Shown piece by piece: positions 53,914 through 63,472 of a DNA stretch of 64,000 nucleotides. The notes beneath the pieces are model-generated. The model searched no databases. It saw only the letters and a list, made by a program, of their open reading frames with translations, and was not told the DNA's origin. This DNA comes from Patiria pectinifera (lineage: Eukaryota; Echinodermata; Asteroidea; Valvatida; Asterinidae). The stretch's first letter is position 1; the number at the start of each line of letters is the position of its first letter. The stretch lies in NCBI GenBank assembly GCA_029964075.1, contig CM057150.1, positions 868,001 to 932,000 of the forward strand, written 5' to 3'. Position numbers and translations under genes: made by a program.

Positions 53914-55944
53914 CAAATCAAATCACATTTATTTCCTCTTCATGACAGAAATGAAAAAGTAATATAAGTACTTAAACATATAAAGGCCACTAGAGGTGGC
54001 AAAACCTTAAAAGCATAGCTTGTATCAGGCATGCCATTACACAAAACAGACGAAAAATAACAGGAAGAAAGAAGAATTAAAAACAAAGACCAATTACACA
54101 CATGTATAATTCTAAGCAGTTAGCAAAGTTGTGAAAAAGTTATAAAAATAATATTAATAATTAATAATGGGCTACGAGTAGGATCGTCGTGAATACAGAG
54201 TCCAATTATGGCAGAGGCATATAACATATAAAATATATTACATTACATAAGATACAATTTCAGTTTGCGTTTGAAAATATTATAAGACCTTAAACATCTG
54301 AGAGACAATGGTACATTGTTCCATATTTAAGGTCCGGTGTATTTAATGTTATATTAAAAGGCAGATGTTCTATGTTGCGGTATGTGGAAATGTAAGTTAG
54401 TAGACACACGAGTATTATAGTTGTGCAAATTGCAGATTAGTACAAACATGTTTGAATAGGAAATGGGCAGTAAATTGTTTTTAAACTTGTACATAAATAG
54501 AGCTTGTTGGTATTTATTTAGGTTTGTTATGCTTAAATATTTTAGTTCACGCAAGAGAGGTTGACTATGGGCTCTATATGGTGAATTTGTAATAATTCGA
54601 ACAACTCTTTTCTGCAATTTTATTAGTTTATCCAAATTCGTACGGAATGTATTCCCCCAAACAATGTTACAGTAAGAAAAATAAGGAAGTATTAATGAAC
54701 TATATAGAGAGTATTTAATACCTCAAAGGGAACAGTATGTTTTAGTCTGTTGATAACTCCAATACTCTTAGAAACTTTACTTACAATCTCATCGATGTGA
54801 TATTTCCAAGTCAATTTTTCATGGATGATTACACCTAAAAATCTAAACTTGTCTACTTTCTTGATAGTTTTGCTATCCATTAAAATATTTAAGTTTGTGA
54901 CTTTGGCAATTTTCAATTTATCTGGGAAAACCCCTTTAGATAAAGATAAATTAAAAATGTGACACAGGGGATCACTTATATTGGTTATGACAGATTTGAT
55001 TAACCCTGGTTTGACACCATCCAAGCCAGGAGACTTATTGTTTTTAAATTTGGAAACAATTTCATGAATTTCTGTTTTTGTTATTGGATTAAAGAAAATG
55101 GAATTTTCGTTAGGATCAGTCAAGTAATTCTCATAACTAGCATTTGCTTGAGGAAGATTTCGATTGAGAGAAGGGCCTATTTGAGTAAAGTAGTCATTAA
55201 AAGCATTTGAAATATCTTTGGTGTTATTTGTGTGGTTTTCACGTATATTGAATTCAGAAGGGTACTTTTTATGATTATTTTTGTTTAATAATGAGTTAAT
55301 TATACACCATGTTTTTTAGCATTACTTTTTACTTTTTCAAACTTATCTTTATAAAATTTTGCTTTGGTAATCTTGATGATGGCATTTAACTTGTTACGGA
55401 AAATCTTGTATTTGTCAAAATAGTTACTAGTTGGGTTTTTAAAATATTTTTTGTATAGTTTATTTTTATGATTAATTGAATTCAAGATTCCATTCGTCAT
55501 CCATAATTTGAGTTTCTTAGAGGGCTTGGTTTTCTTTAGGGGAAAGTTATCTTGAAATATCTTTAAAAAGTCCGAATGAAAATTATCAAAAATATGATTA
55601 GGATTATCCGTACAAGTGATATTCCAATTTGCGTTGTTTAAATCGATTTTGAACCTTTCCAATCTATCTGCTGTAATATGTCTGTATAATCGACCTGCAT
55701 TTTGTTTATCAATTCCTCTAATATTAAAGGAAGATATCTGATAAATTGGTAAGTGGTCAGAAACGTCATTGAACAGGATGCCGCTTTCTGTACGTCCAGT
55801 ACTGTTTGATATAATATTATCTATTAAGGTAGCAGTTGTTGACGTTATGCGAGTTGGTCTGTCTATCAGCGGTAAATATGAATTGCTAAATATGAAAAAG
55901 AGAATTAACAAAAACTCAAACACTACTGGGCACGTCTTGCTCAA
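53914..55944 (-). pseudogene. LINE remnant, unit 2 (longer copy)
   Basis: The frame 55944-55300 encodes the end of an AP-endonuclease domain (RPTRITSTTATLIDNIISN and VSDHLPI) and the linker. The frame 55123-54692 encodes the start of reverse transcriptase with the same internal deletion as unit 1. The frame 54635-54354 encodes the C-terminal tail. An endonuclease followed by this type of reverse transcriptase places it among jockey/CR1/L2-like LINEs. It is dead: it lacks the catalytic core and is frameshifted. Confidence 0.8.
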
Positions 55945-55956
55945 ACTACGACTAAT

Positions 55957-56229
55957 CAGTACAGAAACTCCTTAGCAATCCAGCCATACTCTTTGTTTGG
56001 CCCAAAACAGTGATAATGTGTACACAATTATGCAATTTATGACAAGTTGTACTGAAAAAAAGTTGCACTTTTGTGTTAGTGCAAGGTGAGTGTAAACCAC
56101 AACTAGCACGTATACAAAAGTGCAACTGTTTTCGGTATCATTTGTCATAAATTGCATAAATGCGTAACATTTTCACTGTTTTGGACCAAATAAAGAGTTT
56201 GGCTAGATTGCTAAGGGATTTCTGTACTG
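55957..56229. mobile_element. 273-bp foldback element
   Basis: The ends CAGTACAGAAACTCCTTAGC and its near reverse complement bound two long arms. These share TTATGCAATTTATGACAA and AAGTTGCACTTTTG phrases in both orientations. No coding capacity. The target duplication is short and uncertain (AT or TA). Confidence 0.65.
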
Positions 56230-56317
56230 ATAAGTCGTTATTTGAGCGAGAGATGCTCATTAGTTTTTGAGTTAGACAAAAAGGTATTGGAATGGGGGAC
56301 TTTCTTTTTTGGTTGAG

Positions 56318-56827
56318 TATATATAGAGATTCAAGATGAAGTCAGTTTTCTACACAATGGTCTTTACCTCAATCAATTTGCAAAGCCCAGTCCAGATTTA
56401 AAAGTCAGAAAATATCAAACTCGACGTATTTGTAATTAAAGTAACACGTGTATAAAATAGAGGAAGGCTGATATTATTTGCATACAAAAATCGTGCTCTG
56501 AAGATTTTCAGAAGATTTGTTTTTTTTTTTAATTTTGAAGAAACCTAAAATTTCAGTTAATTAATTATTTGAGGTTGATGATAGAAGACTGGGAGTAAAA
56601 TTAATGTCGGTTGACATTGAACATTTCAGTGGATTGTAAAAAGGTGAAGATTGAAAGCTGGAATTTAAGAATTAAGAAGATTTTGCATAAATATCACATT
56701 TGATTGGAAATTTGGTTTGAAAATCAGATGTGAAACCAGAAATTTAATTTGATATATTTTTGAAGTTGAAATAAGAGTGTGTTATTATATCGTGAAGTTT
56801 CATCGGATATTTGAATTGGTATATTGC
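56318..56827. other. AT-rich non-coding DNA
   Basis: The plus strand is rich in T and G, with no supported gene. It may belong to the LTR-type remnant whose LTR lies at 58498-58950, because the hAT element at 56828 interrupts it. Confidence 0.3.
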
Positions 56828-58020
56828 CAGTGATGTAGTGCCTTGATGCTGGGCCTTGGCCTTAAGGCTGCCTTAAGGCTGGATTTTAGGGCCTTGGCCT
56901 TGGCCTCGAGGCTTGAGGGCAAAAGCCTTGGCCTTGGCCTTGGCCTTGAGGGTTCAGGGCCTTGCAATTTTGAGTCAAGGCTCTTCAAGGCCCATAGATA
57001 TTTGCATTTTCCAGATAAATCTGTTCGAAATTTTGCTGTTACCATTTTAATCGTATTACCACGGAGGAGGGAAACACTCTTTAGATTTGTGTGTTGGGCA
57101 CACTTCCACTTTTGTAGCATCACATTTTGTTACCATTGTAGTAGATTTGCTGCATAAATATTCCGTACACTTGTGGGGCTAATGAGATGATCACTTTAAT
57201 TGCATATAACTATGGAATAGATCTGATTGGTTGTATATGTCTCCCTGATAAGTGCTAAAGATTTGCATGTACCGGTATAATGCTGATATTTCTGACCATG
57301 TTGGGCCAGCAAATAAAAAAATCCCAAATCAGTTTCTTGGATCCCCCTTTTGTTACACTTGGGAGAATTGTGTGTCAATATAGAAGTAAATCATTATTTT
57401 GTTTAGTTAAACCATATTGAAGACCTGAACTTATACCTTAATAGATACAGTGCAGTCATAAAACGGTGTAGGCCTATGCGACCATGTTGATTGCAATTAA
57501 AGAAATGTTGTTCTTCGTAACGAGCAATTCGTGATGATAAGGGCGGATCCATGGGGGCCAAAAGGGGCCATGCCCCCCCCCCCAAAAAAAACAAACCCCG
57601 AAACCATTTTTTCTATGTGACATAGTAATAAAGGCAGGCAATGATTACACCACCATCTTTTCCTCAAAAAACATCGGTTAAAATGGTCAGAAATTGTCTC
57701 AGATCGCACCACAGAGCATCTCGAATCCAAATTTTTTTCGAGGCCCTTAAGCGGGCCCCGAAGCACAAGCCGTAATTTTTTGACCCACTTTTTTGGGGGG
57801 GACCCAAAATTTCTTTGCCCCCCCCCCCAAATTGTGTTATGGATTCGCCCTTGCGTGATGATGTGTCACTCATGTGACTATTTCATAAAACAGGGCCTTG
57901 GCCTTGGCCTTGGCCTTGAGGGTTAAGCCTTGGCCTTGGCCTCGAGGCTTGAGGGTCAAAGCCTTGGCCTTGAGGGTCAAAGCCTTGGCCTTGGGGTTCA
58001 AAGCCTTTGCTCCAACACTG
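56828..58020. mobile_element. hAT-type element with GGCCTTG arrays
   Basis: The ends CAGTGATGTAG and CCAACACTG are inverted hAT-like termini. The exact 8-bp duplication TATATTGC lies outside (56820-56827 and 58021-58028). Arrays of the heptamer GGCCTTG, mixed with GAGGCTTGAGGG, sit just inside each end. The interior contains another hAT insertion at 57539. Long frames on both strands over the arrays (for example 57898-58161) are repeat artefacts. Confidence 0.88.
57539..57854. mobile_element. hAT-type MITE nested in the 56828-58020 element
   Basis: The ends AAGGGCGGATCC and GGATTCGCCCTTGC are inverted. GTGATGAT flanks it exactly (57531-57538 and 57855-57862). The inner parts are rich in G and C homopolymers (CCCCCCCCCC and GGGGGGG). 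It is younger than its host element. Confidence 0.75.
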
Positions 58021-58028
58021 TATATTGC

Positions 58029-58497
58029 AAAATATGAGACTGTTAGAGTTGCAAGTGAAATTGGAAAATTCTGGATTTTGGAGATTTGGAATGTATTGTA
58101 TTGGAGGTTTGAGGAATTCCAAAATTTGGACAATTTTGAGAATTGGTTGAGAATCGATTGAAATTGGAAATTCTCGTAGTTGAATTTAGAAGTGATTTTG
58201 TTTTGGAGATTGTTAATTTATTGAAGCTTTGAGAAACCAAATTTGTAGGATTTTGCAGATTGAGAATTTAATAGAATTGGAGGAAATACCTGAATTTATA
58301 GACGTCAAGTCATAGAAATTGTTTGGACTGGTGATTTTGTATTTTTGTGAAATTTTGGGCTTTTGTGTAAATAAATTTGCTTGTATATTGTATATAGAAT
58401 ATTGAGAAGTGTCTAGTTGGTTTTCATTCATTTCATGGGAGTGTATGGCACATTTCCTCAATTCTATTTTGTCCGATGGAGTCACCAAAAGTGACTG
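58029..58497 (-). other. Possible internal leader of an LTR element
   Basis: On the minus strand this is A-rich. It starts next to the LTR-like end at 58498 with TTGGTGACTCCATCGGACA (58488-58470), which has the look of a primer-binding site. No protease, polymerase or integrase is left. Confidence 0.3.
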
Positions 58498-58950
58498 TGT
58501 GACAGTAACACTTTATTTGAACGAAACTCTATGCACACATCCCCCGTAATTACATTGCTGTTTACTTTAAATAAATGTTCAGGATTGAACAAGCACCAAA
58601 TATGCTTGCGAGAAATGTGGTGGTTATTCCCTTGCAAAGTGTTTGCTCAGGTGCCAAACACTTTTGAGTTTCGATGTGTGAGTCTTAATAAGCGGCGCGG
58701 TGAGTGTTATTAACCGTCGCTGTAAGAGTCGTTTAAGCGTCGCGATAAACGTTCTTAAATAAGAGTCATTTAGTGTAAATAATTAGTAATGGACCTTATT
58801 CACGAGAAAGCCATTTGGGTCGTGTTTCCTGAATGTATTTTATAAATTGTGAACTGTTGTATGGGATGTTGCCAAACTATTATGCTTTCTAGCCTCAATT
58901 TCAATTTGTTTTGTAAATGTGACTTAAAACATTAGGGTATGTTTGTCACA
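58498..58950 (-). repeat. Possible LTR (453 bp)
   Basis: It starts TGTGACAGTAAC and ends GTTTGTCACA, so it has TGTGAC/GTCACA inverted termini. Part of it (58610-58690, around CCCTTGCAAAGTG and GGTGCCAAACAC) is found reversed at 61375-61475. The second LTR is not visible. Confidence 0.35.
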
Positions 58951-59170
58951 ATTAAAAAAATCCACCGTCAAAAATGTTTTTTTTTTGGTGGGGGTAATAC
59001 TTTGTGGAATGAAAGGACTTTGGGAAGTAACCAAAATGGACTTGACATTTTATAGCAGGTCCGTTGCCATGGTAACAGACCATTATGTATTTTGGTCATT
59101 CTGGGCCAATTTTGTTTAAAAAGAATAATGTTCTGCTTTGTTTTATTACTCATCAATAATAACCTAAAAG

Positions 59171-59950
59171 ATAAAATTATGAGTATGTTGGCATAGAAAA
59201 AAAAGGGTTTAGCAAAAACAAAAATGATATATACAATGAATTGAATGGTTTTCTCGTTCACTTACACCAAACACTGTCGAAGATCAAGCATATATGTTGA
59301 GTACTTTAGTGAGATACGGGATAGATCTTTTGCCTTACCTTTCAATCCTGACTTTAGATTCAGTAAAATGCCGTTGAAGTTCCATTGTATGAGCATAATG
59401 GTTTTTTTTTTTAAAAACAAGCTCTTAAAACGCTGAGAGACGTACAACACAATATTTGGCAAATTGTAAACAAAGGTTTTTCCTCCTGTGAGCCAAGATC
59501 AGACAGTGCATTATTATAAGTGGAATAATCATGGTCCAAAATGCCTCTCAATGGCCTTTTTTGGGACTTCTTCAGTACGTGAAGATGGTCACGTTGGAAG
59601 TGGGATCAGAGTGCTGCACAGGTTCAGCATATTCAAAAACAAGATGAACATAATCATGTTGTGAAGATTGTCACAAGATCTTCACTGGGAACACCACATT
59701 TTTTTAAGTGACTAAGAATTTGGAGGCGTCTGCTACCCTTAGAAATCATTTCTTGAATCTGGGTGTTCCATTTTAGGATTGTTGTGAATCCATACTCCTA
59801 GCAACTTTGGTTCTGTCATAATGTCATGTGTATTATTTCCAATATAAAAGAAAGTCGTTCAAGAGATTGTTTTCCAAAATAAAATTGCGTAGTTTTGCAG
59901 TTGGATGGGTTGTGATTAGGTGTGTTGACTTGGTACCAGTCAAACATTCT
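59171..59950 (-). pseudogene. LINE fragment, left arm of an inverted pair
   Basis: On the minus strand, broken frames read LLGVWIHNN, WNTQIQEMIS, RRLQILSHLKKCGVPSEDL and KKAIERHFGP. These are the late part of a non-LTR reverse transcriptase. Stops and frameshifts are frequent. 59171-59552 is repeated in reverse at 63680-64000. Confidence 0.65.
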
Positions 59951-59972
59951 GCAATATAACTAGTTACACTAT

Positions 59973-60609
59973 TGTAGCGCAATGCATTTTAATGAGGGCG
60001 CAATTCAGTTACTTGCTGATAGCCAGCGATGGGTGCGTGCTCTCGCACAGGGTACGGGGGCACCAGCTTACAGTGCGCGCCCTACAAAAGCCGCCGCACG
60101 CTAAGCGTCGTTCTCTTTTCCACAGTGGCTGCTGTATAGAGAGGAAGCCTTTATACCTGCGTGTGTGGTGGGTATTCGTTGACCTGCCGAGTCCCTGATC
60201 TACAAAATCATGCCAATCATTACCTAGTCACTGTGGGAGAGCCTCACACTTTGTGTGGGTTAGGTTGATCAGTCAATCCCCCATTATAATTCCCGAATCA
60301 ATAGTTCAGTAATTCTTATCCTAAGAGCTGGAATACAGCTGAGTAGCCTGTATAGGCGAGGCGCCTGGGTAGGCGAATAAATAATCTTCCGAAACACAGA
60401 TCTGGTTTCAGGTCCCAATCCTTCCCCAGTCCCCCTGGTCAGTCCGCTTAGGTAGTGTGAGCGCGAGTGCGTGTAAGGGTAATCCTTTGGTAGTCTGCTT
60501 CGGGCCCGGCGGTAAATCTCTGCCAAAACGGATCTGCGTACCCGACAGTAGAGGCTGGGCCGTTCGCCGCTACTCGCCGGGGCAGTCGTCCTAGGGAAGT
60601 ACCGCTACA
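59973..60609. repeat. LTR related to the gypsy-type family (solo or displaced)
   Basis: It starts TGTAGCGC and ends CCGCTACA, the same termini as the intact element's LTRs. The 637-bp interior is GC-rich and clearly different. The flanks are CTAT and ATAT, not a perfect duplication. It could be the 3' LTR of the decayed relative at 61.7-63.5 kb, but no polypurine tract adjoins it, so a solo LTR is equally possible. Confidence 0.6.
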
Positions 60610-61026
60610 ATATTTTTAAACTGACTAAATGTTTTGTTACCACAACAAAAATCGTGAGCTTCCCAGTGAGCGGCACAAAAGGTCAATATTTTTTCCATTT
60701 TTTTGGGGGGGGGGGTGGGGGCGTCCCTTTTAATTCTATGGTTCTCATTTCCGACTGACCCTTTTTTGGGGGGGGGGGAGGCTCCCGACCGAAGGAAAAA
60801 ACCAAGCTTTTTTATGAATTTTTAAAATTGCGCAAACGTGTTCAAGGTTGTGCACAGTACAGATACACAAACTGGAAAATCACGGTTATTTTCTGTTGAT
60901 CATGCGATAGCACATGGGGTGGCGGAAACGATGGGCAGAACCCCCTCCCCTCATTATTTTCCTAGGCAAACACAAGTGCGGTTATAAATGTGCCCCCTCA
61001 AGATGAAAACAAAACTGGCCCTCAAA
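60610..61026. other. Non-coding DNA with G runs
   Basis: Two G9-G12 runs (about 60704 and 60770) lie within short TTTTTTGGGG contexts, probably decayed MITE ends. No gene. Confidence 0.4.
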
Positions 61027-61270
61027 CATGGGCGTCGCCAGAATTTTTTCTAGAGGGGGGCAAGCACATTTTTTTCTCCAAAATCCCTATTATTTCCAGC
61101 ATTTTCCAGATTTACCATTTTTTCGAGGGTGGGCAGGGACATTTGTCCCCCTCTCCCAACCCATTAAAATAACAACAATATGACTTCGCGCCTCTTTTTG
61201 TTTGTTTTGCCTTTTTTTTGCCTGTCCGGGGTTGGGGCAAGCGCCCCTTGCCACTCCCGCGACGCCCATG
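61027..61270. mobile_element. MITE with GGGCGTCGC ends
   Basis: CATGGGCGTCGC at the left and GCGACGCCCATG at the right are perfect 12-bp inverted ends of a 244-bp element with G- and C-rich inner flanks. I do not see a convincing target duplication. Confidence 0.55.
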
Positions 61271-61674
61271 CGTATGAAAGCATATATTGTGCTACAAATA
61301 AAATTGTCTCCTCTCTTGTAATGCAAAACTGTCCCCCTCTCGCATAAACAAGATTGTGCGAAAACTTCAAAATGCCTAAAAATCTTGAATAAACGAAAAA
61401 GTGACACATGAACGATTGAAACTCAAGAGTGTTTGGCACCAGAGCAACCACTTTGCAAGGGAAAAACCACAACATTTCCCCGACATGTAACTACACCAAC
61501 GATTAACTTGTCAAAACTAAATTTAAATCTTAACGATCCTCAACACTGAACTGCTCTGACATCTTGTCAAAACCATTACTTAATCTAGTTAATTTTGCAC
61601 AAAATAAACGTCAACTTTAAACAATCCGTTGAACACTGACATGTTTGGACATCTTGTCAAACCTAGTCCTTAGT
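61271..61674. other. Non-coding DNA next to the decayed relative
   Basis: 61500-61674 has degenerate CATCTTGTCAAA-type repeats, comparable in style to the region before the 3' LTR of the intact element. 61375-61475 matches part of 58498-58950 in reverse. Confidence 0.4.
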
Positions 61675-62974
61675 CTAGTTAATTCTGGTTAGTAAGTTTA
61701 CTTTAACCACACGATCGGTTTGATCCTTGGTGAGCAGCAGTCCATCCTGATAGACGGTATGGGTCACTCTCTCTGCAATCTTAGTGATGTTGCCAACCAT
61801 GCTCTTCTCCAACTCACTGCGAGTCATCGCCTGTCCAACTCCTGTAACACAGGCGTCCTTATCCCGCACCAGCCTGCGAACTCGGGTAGGCTGATCATCT
61901 TTGGCCTCTGTCGTTGGTGCTGGCTGGGCCTGAAGATAGACGACATCATACTGGCGCCTCCGGTGCTCTTGCACGGTTCGCGCCGTACCTGTGTATATGG
62001 TTGTCTTTTCCCTCTCAGCAATCTTCACAGCAAGCCCTGGGAGTAAGTACTGGATACGGAGTTCCTGCAGGGACGCTCATTGTTCCTTTTCTGGGGAAGT
62101 CGCTGACGACCCTGACTCCCGCGACAGTTTTCTTTGCTCCATTAGCCTGAGCAGACTGAGTGGCTTCCCTCCTGGTACTGGGGTGGGTATATCAGGAACG
62201 GACATCTCCTCCTCCAAATCCCATAACATCGACATCAGGGACGGATTTATTGCTGTCTCTCTCTGGGGCGACCCCTCCATTGGTCGACCGACTGACGTGA
62301 CTTCTACCTCTGCCGCAACTGCTTGCGGACCGGGGTCTGACGCCTGTAGTGAACCGGCCTCCTTGGCAGGCGTCCCTGCCGCCTCTGCCGTAACACCCAC
62401 TTCTCCTCTACCAGGCTACCATGCTGGCTTGGCCGTCTCCGGTAGACTCCCTTTCGGCGTTACACGTACGGTGTTGAAGTGTTGGTCTGGTCATCTGGTG
62501 CCTTCGACACAGTGCAAGGTGCATGCGCTGGTCCTTGGGCGCTTTGCAGGCTGTTCTGTTTCCTCCGTCGCCTTTCGCTTGGAGTCGCCTTTTTGCTTTG
62601 GCTTCTTCTCGGGAGTTTTGCTCGCTGCCTTCTGGTTGTCATTTCTTAGCGACTTTGGCTTGTCTGTTCCCTTTGACTACCATCCACTGCTCTCCCTATG
62701 ACGATTTTGGGACTCACATGCCTCATCCCTGATCTTGTCTACTTCGGTGACATCCTCCGGTTGGCAGTCCTTGTAGTGAGCACGCAAGATGTTGTGCCTA
62801 TTTTTGTTATGAGCACATCTTCCACACCAGTAGTACACTTTGGGACCGTGCTCAACCGTTAGATGTTGGTCTAAGCTTTGCTTTATGAAGCAGAATTAGG
62901 CACTCCGGACATCTCACCTGTGTCCCTTCTGGTGAGTCACGAGACTTTTTGTTCTGGCTGTGGTCTCTTCCCAT
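61675..62974 (-). pseudogene. Decayed ORF3 (two-C2H2 protein) of a related retrotransposon
   Basis: From the ATG at 62974 the frame reads to a half finger (RCPECLILLHK). A frameshift follows, then the match resumes as SLDQHLTVEHGPKVYYWCGR and RHNILRAHYKD, then EVDKI. This parallels CKECPLEY, SLQRHMTTEHGPKLYAWC and RHYRQEHPERFDEVDGI in the intact ORF3. The C-terminal end (MTRSELEKSMVGNITKIAER, then VYQDGLLL) parallels the intact LGKLLEGKIRQIKETV and YEKGVLL. Conserved ends and a diverged middle show a true homologue. It is broken by at least one shift. Confidence 0.75.
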
Positions 62975-63371
62975 GGTTGCTTCTCACTGTCCTTCCTAGC
63001 TGAAGAACACACAGAATTGCATAGTGATTACTGCATACTGTCATCACACAATTAATGTTGGGGAAGGTTATGGATGAGTCTGTCACACACGCATTCTCTC
63101 ATTGCATTCGTCAACAAGTATCTCTGTGGTTTTCTGCGGGGCCTGGCGGGATTGCGCCGTGGTAATGGTGTTGCAAGCCCGCCGTCATTTTGTGCTATTC
63201 TGCTCTGTTATCTGTTCTGATAGCCTCCGTCTTCCGCCTGCACCCTCTCCTGTGGTAGGTCTGGCGTTGGAAGGAATTCAAGTTCACTTTCCTCGTAAGG
63301 GATTGAACTCATCGGGTTCTGCTCTGGTTCTTCTGGTGCATCACCCGCGTCTAGTGATGATGGCCTCTTGT

Positions 63372-63472
63372 CTAGGTGATTCTCCTAGCGGTACACTGCC
63401 TTAACGGCTCACCTACATAGGGTTTTAGTCGGTCGCAGTGGACTACCTTCATCTTGTCAAACTCTTTCCTTT
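63372..63472 (-). pseudogene. C-terminal end of Pol of the related retrotransposon
   Basis: The minus frame reads KVVHCDRLKPYVGEPL, matching QVVHADRLKPYLGEPL at residues 1763-1778 of the intact polyprotein, and stops at 63374-63372. It lacks the AALEGGC repeat tail. The frame is interrupted at 63472 by a LINE 3' tail, so the rest of pol may lie beyond the window. Confidence 0.75.

Larger units (their letters stand above)
51062..55348 (+). repeat. Tandem duplication, unit 2
   Basis: It has the same order as unit 1. The LINE continues beyond the unit's end to about 55944. So the LINE was present before the duplication, and the 51061/51062 joint is the novel junction. Confidence 0.93.
53868..56317. 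repeat. Inverted repeat pair flanking the LINE region
   Basis: About 50 bp at 53868-53916 (CTCAACCAAAAATGAAAGTC and onward) is matched in reverse at 56267-56317. The left arm is also present in unit 1 (49585-49633). This may be the terminal repeat pair of a DNA transposon of about 2.4 kb into which the LINE and the 55957-56229 element inserted. Confidence 0.45.

Noticed and set aside
56843..58161. Frames rich in Leu-Gly or Lys-Ala over the GGCCTTG arrays
   Set aside because: They arise from the heptamer repeats of the hAT-type element and are interrupted by the nested insertion.
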